Origin: Kappaphycus alvarezii
Taxonomy: Eukaryota; Rhodophyta; Florideophyceae; Gigartinales; Solieriaceae
Direction: 5' to 3'
DNA: 64,000 nucleotides
Assembly: GCA_002205965.3 (NCBI GenBank)
Contig: NADL03000039.1
Location: forward strand, 62,001-126,000
Shown: in pieces, positions 1 through 10,700 of the stretch
How the letters are laid out: each line of letters begins with the position of its first letter
Numbering within the stretch: position 1 is the stretch's first letter
The notes under the pieces: model-generated
Database searches by the model: none
What the model was told of the DNA's origin: nothing
What the model saw: only the letters and a program-made list of their open reading frames with translations
Made by a program: the position numbers and the translations under genes

Positions 1-239
1 GACTGGTATTGCCGCACGGGCAGCCATTCCGATTGCTGATGCGCAGCGAACATTGTTCGCTCGTCACGCGGCGAGACTCGTCCAGAATAACGCCAGTTGT
101 TCGTTGGAAGGGGTTTTGAGCAACAATATATTCCACAACTTGAAAGTGCCCAGAGAACCTTCGTTCTTAGGGTATATAAGTGGCTTCCCTACTTACCGTA
201 GGGCTCGTCTTCGATTGCTCTTTTCAGGAAAATAAAGTA
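1..239 (+). mobile_element. LINE remnant, C-terminal end and 3' tail
   Basis: This stretch matches 21438-21765 closely at the DNA level, with shared words such as ACATTGTTCGCTCGTC and CTCGTCCAGAATA, and both end in a tail reading GGAAAATAAAGTA or similar. The translated piece (FARHAARLVQNNASCSLEGV) equals the last residues of the LINE protein seen more fully at 21140-21580. It is the 3' end of a non-LTR retrotransposon whose 5' part lies outside the window or is lost. The family assignment rests on the longer copy; this piece alone would not be diagnostic. Confidence 0.55.
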
Positions 240-1136
240 AACTACCCCTTTTAGCTTGTGTAAACCTATGTAAAGTACCCCATTTATCCCAAACGAGGCG
301 TGAGGGCCCTGTTCAGTAGGTGTATTTTTGGTGGAATGTTTCTGGCTCTTCTCTTTTGTCTCACATCCCCTCCCCATTCCTTCCAGTACCCAACAGTTAT
401 AAGTCTGCGGTGAACCCTCTGTGTCTACCGAAACCCTCTCGCACGTCACCGATCGGTGATAACCAGCCCTTATTTTCTACGGAAACTGCCCTATTATATT
501 CAACCCCGAAGGCTTCTATGGGCGTTCGTCAAATGGCCGCGCGGGTGAGGTTATTACGACCACGGCGATAGCCATGGATTTTTCTGTACGGGGTCTATAA
601 TTCACCTTGCTGGCGATGTATTCTTAATGATGGATGAGTTCTTTTTTCATAGACCAACCCATACCAACCCAATCAAGTAAACCACCTTATTCAGCCCAAA
701 CGTTCCCCCTACGAGCGTGCGATCTGTCGAGCTAATAAAATGCTGCTCTACGTTCCACTAATCCCGCAAAGTTTTATCCCGCTCGATATTATCCTGTTGT
801 TGTTGGTTTAACCTTGATTGGCGACAAAGTTATGCTGGATTCGGCCCTGGTTGTCGTTGCCCTCTTGAGAACCACATCGTGATGAAATTAAAAGTCTCTT
901 CACCCTCCTCTTTCTTACTCGCATGATATCTCATCAGTTGCCACCTGTACACGCTAACAGATTGCGATGTATCGCCTATAACTCTCAACGTTCTTACCAA
1001 CGACTATCCGACGCCAGATACAATAAAAATCACACACGCCTAACTTCAAAATCTGGCCTCCCTTCCACCTTTTGGTAGATTGGAGTGCCATCCACAGCTT
1101 TCGACGCATTGTACGGTTTCGCAATTGGCTTGACAA
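240..1136. other. No recognised gene
   Basis: Only short frames with no family resemblance occur here. Runs resembling the LINE 3' tail region (positions 240-290 and 650-680, AAGTAAACCACC-like words) suggest further worn LINE sequence, but I cannot align them with confidence. Confidence 0.4.
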
Positions 1137-1215
1137 TGATACGATATCTACGCTCCGGTACAAATTTACTGGATACCAACCCACATATCTACCACAGTAA
1201 ATTAACCCCCATTTA
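1137..1215 (+). repeat. M2 short repeat with internal inverted repeat
   Basis: One of five clear copies in the window. The core contains AATTTACTG and, 23 bases on, CAGTAAATT, a perfect 9-bp inverted repeat that would fold as a stem with a loop. The stretch GATACGATATCTACGCTCCGG precedes it. Nearly the same sequence is at 53196-53276, and reverse copies are at 18581-18646 and 32547-32629. No coding content. Confidence 0.75.
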
Positions 1216-1438
1216 AAAAAAACTTCAAAATTCATCCGGTTCTCAGCCCTCTGAGCTCCTACAATAGACATACCCCCTCTCCCCTACTTTCAGCCCTGTC
1301 GAGTTTGGTCTCAACTCATGACAGTCCTCTGTGATCATTCCCCCTTGTTCGATCTTAATACATGCATATGCCTGGCTCGCTTCAAAAAGCCGCCAATGCC
1401 TGCAAATAATAAAGCACACAAACACTACCTCAGTTGTA
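1216..1438. other. No recognised gene
   Basis: Pyrimidine-rich spacer between the M2 and M1 copies; nothing recognised. Confidence 0.4.
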
Positions 1439-1560
1439 GGGGAAAAGGTTTGGGTGTTTTACTCTTGGAAGATATATCCGATCTACCCCATGGTTTCCAG
1501 ACAACCACAATCGACTCAAAAAGGGTATACCGACACAGTAATGGGAAAGGAACTACGCCC
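1439..1560 (+). repeat. M1 inverted-repeat element, left part
   Basis: It begins GGGGAAAAGGTTTGGGTG and runs through TTACTCTTGGAAGATATATCC, then a body with CCAGACAACCACAATCGACTC, ending at AACTACGCCC. The same order is seen at 22600-22727 and 32092-32226. Only the left half is present; the complete form (24275-24515, 32092-32340) has the terminal sequence again, inverted, at the other end. Confidence 0.7.
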
Positions 1561-1638
1561 CGAATGTTGGGGTTACATTGAATGTGCTTTACTCAATTTT
1601 ACTGGAATATTTTGGGTTGGCTTACGGTACTGCAAGTG

Positions 1639-1707
1639 CTATCTCCGGTACAAATTTACTGGATACCAACCCACATATCTACCACAGTAAATTAACCCCC
1701 CATTTAC
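1639..1707 (+). repeat. M2 short repeat
   Basis: Matches the core of the 1137 copy from CTCCGGTACAAATTTACTGG through CAGTAAATTAACCCCC. Directly after it (1721-1744) is a fragment of the M1 body, AAAGTTTTCCAGACAACCAC, so the two short-repeat families touch here. Confidence 0.75.
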
Positions 1708-1745
1708 CAGTGCTATCGTAAAGTTTTCCAGACAACCACAATCGT

Positions 1746-2316
1746 TACCAAGCGAAGTGACCCGCTCATCGTGATGGTCGACTCGTTGTGGGCCGTATCT
1801 GTAGTTTATGAGGTGATTGTCGTAGAAGCACAAGGTTTTCGGACACCCGGCTCTTGGACAAGGGCTCCCAGTGCAAGTAATGGGGGATAACAGAAGTATT
1901 TAAACCATATCAACCAATTTTGGGTGCTCATAGCGGTCTTGAAACCTACTATGGGAGGGAATTAATCTATTCCTTGGCTTCCGAGAGATTCATCAAGGCC
2001 CGGAAGGACTGCCTGCTGCAACTACCCAAAGGAAGCTCCCTATACACATTCGCTTGGACTGCGTCGCTCAGAGATATTTGCGAAAGGGGGTCAGAACAAA
2101 AAGAAGTGAAGGGACGCTTGTCACTAGGACGGTGAGATGAACTCCACTGATTTATTGACGTCTTGGCCTCTGCGTAAGTAGCTAAAAGGTAGTTCAAGAC
2201 AAAATAGCACACAGTTCAACATATCTCGCCATTGATTACAATTATGCAAAAAGAAAATGTCTAACTTTCATCAGAATCACGTCTCGGATCACTAAGCTCT
2301 CTGAGCTATTCATTTT
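1746..2316. other. No recognised gene
   Basis: Short frames on both strands at 1920-2212 show no recognisable domain. The stretch forms the 3' flank of the secreted-protein copy that follows. Confidence 0.4.
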
Positions 2317-3189
2317 CTAGTCCTTCTTTTCCTCATTCAAACAAGTTATGATGGGCGCTGCAAATAAATTGACTAAAGCTTTTTGACTATCCGTAAATGG
2401 TGAGCGGAGCATCACTCGGAGGGCCGTGTATAGGTTTTTGCCTTCGGCTGGAAGCACATTGCCCGAAAGCGTGGCTGCTTCCGTTTCGTTGGGATCAGAC
2501 GTCACCACCAAACTAGAGCTACCGTCATTGAAGTACATTCTGGCAGTCCGAATAAAAACGTAGCCCTCCACAGGAATCATCGACAAACCGAACGCTCTCA
2601 AGTTGCCGACGACCGCAACTGTAGCTTCCTCTGTGCTCTCAAGTATTTCTTCGACAGTTTCTGAAAGCAGATTGTACCTGTCGATGAAAGTGGAGGCGAA
2701 TGCCTGACTCTCTAGGCTCGTAGTGCCGCCAAGGTTAATACCAAGCAGCTGTAGGATGGGTACGGAGAGTCCGTATTGTAGTCTGCAATCAGCCTATTGA
2801 GAATACCCAACTCGTTTCGTTGAGACTCGTAACGAGAGATTCAGTTAGAGAGGAAATCCTCTCTGATGTAATTGCATTCACTGTAATGTTGTAGCTGAGA
2901 TTTGCTGAGATGCCACGCTGCACTCTGACGCCGACCCCAGTTACCCGTGAGTACCCGGATGAACTTCTGTTAATGGCGTAGTGCACGTCCTCGGCCTGAT
3001 GTATCACCGGAACAGCGAGAGAATCGCGCTCAATCCTTACCAGCTTCCTTGGTTCTTTTCCAAGACACGGAATCCCGAGGTTTTCCTCGTGACATGGGAC
3101 GATGTCAATCTTTTGTTCTGAGGAGATCCTAGCAGCGAAGCAGGATGTTAAAGAAGGGCAACAGTGAATAAATTCTTTGAAAATTTCAT
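2317..3189 (-). pseudogene. Secreted protein of unknown function, copy 1 (decayed)
   Basis: Read on the minus strand from the ATG at 3187-3189, this encodes a relative of the proteins at 23340 and 29240. It has a hydrophobic N-terminus (MKFSKNLFTVALL), then a mature part with RKLVRIERDSLAVPVIHQAEDVHY-like sequence in pieces, RSSSGYSRVTG, the segment YNITVNAITSERISSLTESL, and a C-terminal part with GLSMIPVEGYVFIRTARMYF and VVTSDPNETEAATLSG, ending NEEKKD at 2317. The full family length is about 290 residues. The reading frame breaks at least twice, so this copy is probably dead. I know no domain that fits. The signal-peptide-like start and NxT/NxS sites suggest secretion. An M1 fragment lies 70 bp upstream. 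Confidence 0.65.
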
Positions 3190-3257
3190 TGTCAGTATTT
3201 CAGAGATGAAAGACTTCTTCCTTTGAGATGGCGTGAACGAATAAGTCTTGATACGGA

Positions 3258-3300
3258 AGGAAAGGTTTTGGTGTTTTACTCTCAATAGATATATTCGATG
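3258..3300 (+). repeat. M1 terminal fragment
   Basis: GGAAAGGTTTTGGTGTTTTA followed by GATATATTCGATG matches the left terminus of M1. It lies just upstream of the start of the secreted-protein copy on the other strand. Confidence 0.55.
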
Positions 3301-3645
3301 TCTTGATAGATGACTGGATGTGAGCTTCGACGCGGTCTTTTTTGCGGGGAGGAGTAGTTTAAATATTCCCCATGGCATCATCGGGGCTTCAATTTAATCT
3401 GAGTGAATTGAGAGATACCTACATTCCCTGACAGAGGCCCGATTGCATCACAAACATACAAAACAAAATAGCGTGTTGAGGCGTACGCAAAAAAAACGTT
3501 CGGAAGTAAAGCATTGTAGGACTTTTCTGAATATGGCGATTTGCGCTAGGGGAAAGTATGCCATGGGTGAAAGTTGTAGGAAAAGTGTCGCAAATCAGAA
3601 TTGAGCAGCAAGGAAACAGAAAAGGATTCGGCCGGAATGGAAAAT
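3301..3645. other. No recognised gene
   Basis: Upstream flank of the secreted-protein relic; no coding signal beyond short frames. Confidence 0.35.
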
Positions 3646-3704
3646 GGGGAAAAGTTTGGGTGTTTTACTCTTGGAAGATACATCCAATCTATGCCATGGT
3701 AAAT
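3646..3704 (+). repeat. M1 terminal fragment
   Basis: GGGGAAAAGTTTGGGTGTTT, then CTTGGAAGATACATCC and ATGCCATGGT, matches the left M1 terminus and the start of its body, then the similarity stops. Confidence 0.6.
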
Positions 3705-4420
3705 CGCAGACTGATGTTTTTGGCCATGATGACGCCGCTGGAGTTCAAAGTTGCATTGGTAAGATGGTACATGTAACGTGTGCAGCTAATTACTGATGGC
3801 AAATTTGTGTAATGCAACACAAATCATTCGCTACGGAATTGAACACTTCGTATTCCTCCTTTGCCATCGAAATAGACTAACCCCACAATTCCCAAATAAT
3901 TAAGTACACTGCACTCTGCCACCCCATTTACCCCACAATTCTCCATTCCCAGTTGATTCGGAATGCAGGCAAACATTGTTTGCATGTTTGATTTGTTTGA
4001 TGCTTCAACTGCTGTGGCATTCCGCACATTGCATAATAAGGAGCATTCTTATCTGTAGTAGAGAAAAGAAGCGCTCGTCATGTATAGCACTGGAATGCTC
4101 TCAATGGTTGAAATACGTTGCGATCGAACGAAAATGGTTTCCCGCTGTCTGCATAGCTGTAAACTATACTCAAGAGGTTGCACGGGTTTGCGACATAATT
4201 TTACTAAAAAGGGGGCTGGCAGGGGGGCCTCGCTTACTTTCACAATAAGCTTGCTGATACCCAGTCAACTTGTACGGTGGTAGTGAGCAATGTACGTGAT
4301 GGTTGCGGCAGGCGTTGATGGTGCTTGACTCTATCAGCAAGTAGAGGAGAGGGCAGCAAGCAAACAAACTGCATTGCAGGTTAGTGCCAATGCGGATTGT
4401 CGTGTTTGTGACGAGTTCTA
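3705..4420. other. No recognised gene
   Basis: Several short frames on both strands without domain resemblance. Words such as TGTGTAATGCAACA give no grouping. I see no gene here. Confidence 0.4.
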
Positions 4421-4429
4421 GGGCACGAA

Positions 4430-5400
4430 ATTGTGCGGAGAGTATTCACAGATCAACTACGCAGGCAAGCGGCGGGTGGAAACCTGTCGCACCCGCATCA
4501 ATTGGAAGCTAAAAGCAAAGCGGGTAGCTAAGTCGCGAGGTTCCTGCTGTAGAGATAACCACGAAGGGAAGCATCGAATGAAGCGAGGCGTTGGAGAAAC
4601 ATCTGGCCCTCGTCATCCAAGGCGCCATAGTTATCAAATCCGACACGGGGGAAAGGAGGATATCGTGTTGGTGGCAGTAATCGCCGTAATGGCGATGTTT
4701 ATCGCGCTCCGCGAGTGTCGCTGGCAGCGCCTGCGATAACTGTACTGGACGACATGTAGCGGAGAGCAGAGGGATGGGCAATAGTAACGTCGACTGCAAT
4801 GTCACTTGTGGGAAGACCGTAGGCACCCGGAATATAGACGTCCATTCGAAATGGACGGGACTCCCAAGGAATTGAAGAATTGGAATCTTGGACAGGAGGC
4901 GTATCTTAGACGAGTGCAGCAACGCCAAGTTCCTTATAGAAGCTAGCGATAACACCGCACAGGGCCATGGAATTTTTACCCTATATCCCACTCACAGTAA
5001 ACTAAACAAAACGTCCCCCCTGGTTGTGAAGGACATGATGTCGGCGAGTCCTGTCGTCTTCGTACTTGCTGTTAATGCATGCTGGTCGCTGGGGTCTAAG
5101 GCGGGAGCGACGTAAGAGCGCCGGGAGCACACCGTACAAGTGGGGGAATGATGCGGTAGTTTACTTCGTCGCCTGACACTTCTAGTGGGGGAATCAAAAA
5201 GGGACACCGTACAACCGTTGGATCCAGGGAACAGATCGATACCGAGATGGATAGCCAGGGCGACCTTCCACGCAGGGGAGGCCAAGTAAAAGAGTACCTT
5301 GCAACTTAGAAACTCGTTCCATCGCGCGGCTGGTGAAAGCTCTCAGAAGTTCCTTGACGTAGGCGGACGCCGTTGGTTGTCAGCTTCTGAGTATTGGGAT
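4430..5400 (-). mobile_element. LINE remnant, C-terminal region
   Basis: On the minus strand the frames translate to ALDPSDQHALT, then TLAERDKHRHYGDYCHQHDI and LITMAPW, the same order as in the LINE piece at 5682-6412 (LDPSGQHALTC, AEREKLRHYGTYCNRNDI, GIDIYGALGD). This matches the C-terminal part of non-LTR retrotransposon polyproteins, in which a CPxC...H.LTC zinc-type motif is followed by a conserved VTVxHP and (V/I)DxYGxLG region. The 3' tail on the minus strand (about 4430-4500) matches 56250-56390. Several frame breaks and a missing 5' part mark it as dead. Confidence 0.7.
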
Positions 5401-5681
5401 GGGGATGGGAGCTAGGCTGCTTTCCATCGGCAAGTTACCAAGAAATCCTTGGTATTTCCGCTTCTTTCCTGCGTGGGCTGTGTTAGGCGCGTGCTGATAG
5501 GAACGGATTTTTTTGTCGCCGTCATATACAGACCTTTAGTTTATTGTACAACCTCTCCTTGTCCAAATTTGCTTATAGTTCCGGTCCTTCCTCGTCCTCC
5601 CTGATCCTTGCTTATCATTACTGCGGTCCTCGCCAAATTTACTTTCATTTTATCTAGACTTTTTTATACTGTATCTACCCC

Positions 5682-6412
5682 AAGTCGCTCTGACTCTACG
5701 TCTCGGCATCACGCTATTCCCTGGAACTACTCGCTGTCCGGTCTGCTCCCGCCGCTCGGCCGACATCGCACCCGTCTTAGATCCAAGTGGTCAACACGCG
5801 TTGACCTGCAAATACGAAGACGGAATGACTCGTCGTCACCACATCCTCCGCAACTTTCTTGCCCGCTACTGCAAGGAAGTTGGGATCGTCGCCCTCGTCG
5901 AACATCCGCTCCTCCACCAGGTTCCCGACTCATCTGGGCATTCGGAGCCCCCCGTGCTACGAATGGATATTTACATACCCGCTGCATACGGGCTTCACAG
6001 TACCGATATCGCCGTCGACGTTACTGTTGCCCACCCTCCGCACGCCGCCACATTTCGCCAAGTACGGTTACTGCCGGCGCCGCCGCGACACTCGCAGAGC
6101 GCGAGAAACTTCGTCATTACGGCACTTACTGCAACCGAAACGATATCCTCCTCTCCCCGTCGGGATTGATATCTATGGCGCCTTGGGCGACAACTGTAAG
6201 GCTTTTTTCCGCCGCCTTGCTTCCTTCGCTGCTTCCCGTCGCGGTTCCTCCCCTCAACAGGAGCTCCGCGACTTCGTTACCCGTTTTGCATTTAGTCTCC
6301 AAATATTGCAGGCGCGACAAGTTTCTACCCGCCGCCCGCATCCGTAGTTAATTTATGAATACCCTCCGCACGCCTCTGTGCGACATTGTACGACAAATAA
6401 AGATCTACCACC
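5682..6412 (+). mobile_element. 5'-truncated LINE insertion with 9-bp target duplication
   Basis: The piece is flanked by ATCTACCCC on both sides (5673-5681 and 6413-6421), a clean target-site duplication inside the LTR. Translated pieces give VALTLRLGITLFPG, CPVCSRRSADIAPVLDPSGQ, HALTC, RRHHILRNFLARYCKEVG, VDVTVAHPPH, AEREKLRHYGTYCNRNDI and GIDIYGALGDNCKAFFRRLA. This is the C-terminal zinc-type and downstream region typical of one class of non-LTR retrotransposon. The frame shifts at least twice. The 3' end reads CGACAAATAAAGATCTACC. Only the last 0.7 kb was copied, the usual result of incomplete reverse transcription. Confidence 0.8.
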
Positions 6413-6799
6413 ATCTACCCCTCTGAATCGATCCCGAATCAAGTTGTTTTTCCCTTTTTGCTTACTTCCTCCTCCAAATTCGCTTTTTTGAGAAAAAGGG
6501 CGCAAATGAAGTACTACGAAATCCCTTATAGATTTATTTTACCTATTTCTAATCTATAGAACCTGTCCGGGAGCCTTTTTAAACGCCTTTATTCCAAGTT
6601 TTAAACGTCCATTATCATTTTACTTATCACCTCTCTCCCACGAAACACCCAAAACACCCTCAATTGCCCTACATTTCACAAAGCCTACCCAAATGATCAA
6701 TCTATGCCCCCCGAAAGTCATTTCCAAAAATCGCCATCCCCGCTCCCTAAACACTATTCCCCTACTCCCTTTCGGACCTATTGAGCGCGAGGAATACTC

Positions 6800-7248
6800 G
6801 CACCGGCAAACGAAAAGAAGGTTATCGAATTCGGTCGTCGACTTTTTATTGAGGATGAGGCGGAGGAGGTAGGTGAGAGGCGGGAGTGGGACATCGAGGT
6901 GGGAGCTGAGGAGACCTTCGAGGAGTGGGTAGCCCTTGAATTGGTCTAAGAGGTCAATAACGGGAGGATGGGGAGGATGGGGAGGAGTAAGAGGAGGAAG
7001 AGGAGGTCGAAGACGATTTGGATGAGGGAAAAGGGGGCGTGGAAAGTGTTAGACTGGTGGGGCCTGGACTGGAGAGTATGGAACAAGTCGTGCCGACGCT
7101 GGAACCGGATGAAGATATCTTTAGTAGTTTAGATATCTCCCAGGAGGAAATAGAGAGCTATGAGCCATCCGCGGATATTTGTGACTGCTTGGATAGCATG
7201 GATATTTTGGAGGAGCTGTTTGGATCTGATTTAGAGAAGGCGAAATAA
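6800..7248 (+). pseudogene. Diverged copy of the LTR-borne acidic protein frame
   Basis: Fossil copy of the reading frame described at 30286-30855. Recognisable parts are EFGRRLFIEDEAEEV, EETFEEWVALEL, GPGLESMEQVVPTLEPDEDI and FSSLDISQEEIES, ending with CLDSMDILEELFGSDLEKAK at 7248. The final 15 residues (DSMDILEELFGSDLE) are identical to those in the young LTRs although the DNA differs at several third positions. The copy is broken in a few places. Confidence 0.7.
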
Positions 7249-7736
7249 GAGGACCTCATTGATTCTTTGTTTGTTAAGTATCTTTTCTTTAGAGTATATC
7301 ATCCACACAAATTTTTTCTATGCATTTCCTGGTACCTTCTGTAGTTTTGTTCGGACTTCAGGGGTAGCCAAAAGTCTAAATAAGCTGAGTAAACTGCTTC
7401 CTCATGGAGAGGTCAAGCAAGTTGGCAGAAAACTTCAAGCCGAGTCCCAAATAGTTAGTAAGTTGAGAGTCAACTTCACATACAAGAAGCATTTACTTTA
7501 CGCTAGTCATTGATCATAGGTGGTAGACCCAGCCCCTTCCATACTTGCTTGTAGCCCTCTCAATTCTGTTGCATATACATTCCTTTTTGTTCGTTCAACT
7601 ATAACACGGTAGCACTTTTGTCGCTTGCAACACATCCTTCTTGGGGTAGTTGGTTCTGAGTATCTCTTTTCCCGGCGATTTACCCCTATCGGGCAGCGTT
7701 TAGGCTTGTGACTGAGTTAGTTTTCCTCGCTTTAAC

Positions 7737-10700
7737 TTAGAAATGGGCAAGAGGGTGAGCGAATATGGAACTCTCCAACGATTGTGGCCGCGATAACGCA
7801 TCTGCCTGTGAGTTCAGCTTGCCTTTCTTGTAAAAAACATCAAAATTGAACTCTGAAGACTGCACTCGCCATCTCAGAAGTCGTCCGGACGGATCCTGGA
7901 TTTCTATGAGCCATCGGAGTGAGCTCTGATCGGTGAGTATCACGAAGTTATCGAGCTGTAAATAGGTTGTAAAGTTGTGACTGCATACATTAGAGCGAGG
8001 CATACCTTTTCAATGACCGAGTATTTTCCCTCTGCCTTCGCGAGTGAGCGTAACCAGAACCCAATGGGGTGACGTTCTTTATCGATGGTCTGAAACACGG
8101 CTTACACTACGTGGTACTCCGATGCATCGGTTTCAACGGAATAGGGGCAGCCCCGTTTTGGTAACGTTAAAACGAGTAGTTCAGTCACCAGACGGATGAG
8201 TTCGCAGAATGCCTAGTCTTGCTCCTACGTTAACGGATTCAGTTTCGACGGGTTTTACTTCCTCCAGGGCTCGCTCAGTGGCGCCGCAACATGCGAGTAA
8301 TTTAGGACGAACCGTCAGTAGACATCACAAAGGCTGAGAAACGATCTGAGTTCAGTTTGCGTGCGAGGGTGCTTTGCATCTTTTAGAGCAGCGGTTTTCG
8401 CGCGGTTCACTTCCGCAGGACGTGGTTTCACAATGTGCTCAAGGTATTTCACCGTATCCGTGAAGAAAGAACAGTTGCGCAATTTCAGAGATGTCTCAGC
8501 CTTCTGAAAAAACTGTGAGGAGATTCCGTACATGAACGAGGTGTTCCTCAAACGATTTTGAGTAGATTACTACGTCATCCAAATAAAACAGGCAAGTTTG
8601 ACGTTTGAACCTTGATTACAAGATATGGAGTGCGCGTTGAAAAGTCGCGAGAACATTGGTTAAACCAAACGGCATACGTCGGAACCGGTAGGCACCACTG
8701 TGGCACACAAAAGTAGTCTTGTTGTGATCACGCTTTGAGATGAGCACTTGTCAGTTCCCTGAGCTACAGTCCAGTGTTGTCAAGATCGAAGCCTCGCCAA
8801 GCGAATCAATGTACTTGTACATTCGAGGGAGACGGTATGTGTCCTTCACGGTGATAGCATTGAAGCGACAGTGTTCTACGCAGAACATGAGGTATCTATC
8901 CGGGTTCGGAATCGGAACAACTGGCTTCGCCCACTCAAACTGTGATGGTTCGATAACATTTTCTAGCAACATGCGGTCTACTTCTTCTTTCTCAATCTCT
9001 CGTTGGCGAGGTCCCGCACGATAGGGTGGGGAAGCAATGGGGCGTGCTCCCGGAACGAGATCGATGCGGTGCTCAGTTATATTGATTTGACCAAGGTGCC
9101 GACTCCACATAGGAGAGAACTCACTGAGCCTGTCTCGAAGTCTCTTTTGCCTTTCCTTATCCAGCTTACTGAGATCGACGTCGTCCACCGTAGGGGATTG
9201 TGTTATGTGACTAGACGATGCAGAAGTTCCCGCTGTAGGGGATTTCGACTGCGATAACCCGTTGTCACTCGGATAGCCGTGGCCTTGGGTTCATCAGGGG
9301 ATTGTGCCGACGCGTCGTCCACGGTTCCAATCCCAGCACTTCTGCGAGCTTGACCGGGGACTCCACGACAGCCATCGGATGCGGGAGTGCATGGGCCAAA
9401 ACTTGTCCTTTTATCAAACGTATGGGATAATCCTAGAAGTTCGCAAAGAGGATGCGGAACGGTTTGTGGGGATCGACCTGGGCAACACCATTGGATAAAA
9501 GGATACCCTGGTTCTGTAACGTCTTGTTTGACGGTTGTAGCACGATGAACGTCTAAATCTGAGTGGACACGTCAACCCAAGACTGGGAGAGCGGAGATGG
9601 TTCCAGCGGCTTGTCTACGCGCACCTTATTCGAGACGCGACCTCGCGGATTCTTCCCCTTTTCATCGGATTGATCCGGGAGATCCCCAATGGGTTCCTGG
9701 ACAGGTTCCGTGTCAGACGCTTTGGGTAAAGGCTTGCTCACGATGGGACTAGCGTGCCGTCATCGAACTCCATTTTGCGCCGCTGCGGGTAAATAGCTTC
9801 GATGAAACGATCCGCGAAAATGCATCCGGTTTTAAGCAGAGCCGCGAGTCGTTCGAAAACAATAAATTTGACTTTGCACACTCGAGTACCAAGGCGCAAT
9901 TTCAACTCGGATAATCCGGATGTCCACAAGGAACCGTTTTTTCTATCTGCAATCGAGGGAAGTGCTGCAGGTAAGATGGGTGATCCCGGAGGTAAATTAG
10001 TTTTGCGAATAAAGTTGGGCCTGGCGCCAGTATCAATAACACCCAGTTTACAAACCAGAGAACTGGGATTGTTACCAATCTCAGCGTACGACTTAAAATT
10101 CCTTTGGCTAACACCAGGACATGACGCCTTATGTGCGAGGAATGTAAGGGCTCCACGGCGTAAGCAAAACATATTCATTTAACTGATTTCCTTTCGGGGG
10201 GCACTCGTCTTCGATTCACTCGATGTGGGTTTCTTTTCTTCAGATTCAGAGAAGGTGGGGCCTCGAACCTCCCCGGGGGAAGCAAGCAGAACGCTGTCCA
10301 GTTTTTCGGCTGGTCCGCAACAAGGGCTTTACGAGTGATAACACGTAGGTGCGGATCAGACGAACTGGGGGTTGACTTAGTTACCTAAGACGGGGACGCA
10401 GAACTGCAGGAGCGCATTCCCTCACCAGAGGTGGACCTCACCGCAAAGTGTGCCTTGGCGCTCAGATACGACAGATTTGGGACGCTATTATGCTCTTCTA
10501 CAGTGATGGACTCGTAATTCGCGATCACTTGGTACACCTGACAGGCCGACAAAGGAAACTAGGGCAAAAAGTGATTATGCTGGTAACAGACATGATATAT
10601 CACGGAGGTCTCGGATTTCAAGGGACGGGTTTCGGAGGATTGTCAATCCAAAGCGGGCCCGACTCGTTTTTGTTCTGCGAGTACGCAATTGGCTGCGGTC

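Larger units (their letters stand above)
5500..7691 (+). mobile_element. Old long LTR (variant 2), split by a nested LINE
   Basis: The left part (about 5500-5681) matches 29856-30025 (for example TGTCGCCGTCAT, CCTCTCCTTGTCCAAATTT), and the right part (6413-7691) follows the same LTR through the acidic reading frame, the CCAAAAGTCTAAATAAGCTG box and the terminal CGGCGATTTACCCCTATC. It is a fossil LTR of the same superfamily as the young elements A and B but clearly more diverged, hence older. Its left end is not sharply defined. Right after it begins the truncated gypsy fossil at 7737. Confidence 0.75.

Noticed and set aside
5608-6351. A 247-codon plus-strand frame
   Set aside because: It crosses the LTR/LINE junction at 5682, so it is a fusion of two unrelated repeats; the real LINE translation lies in other frames.
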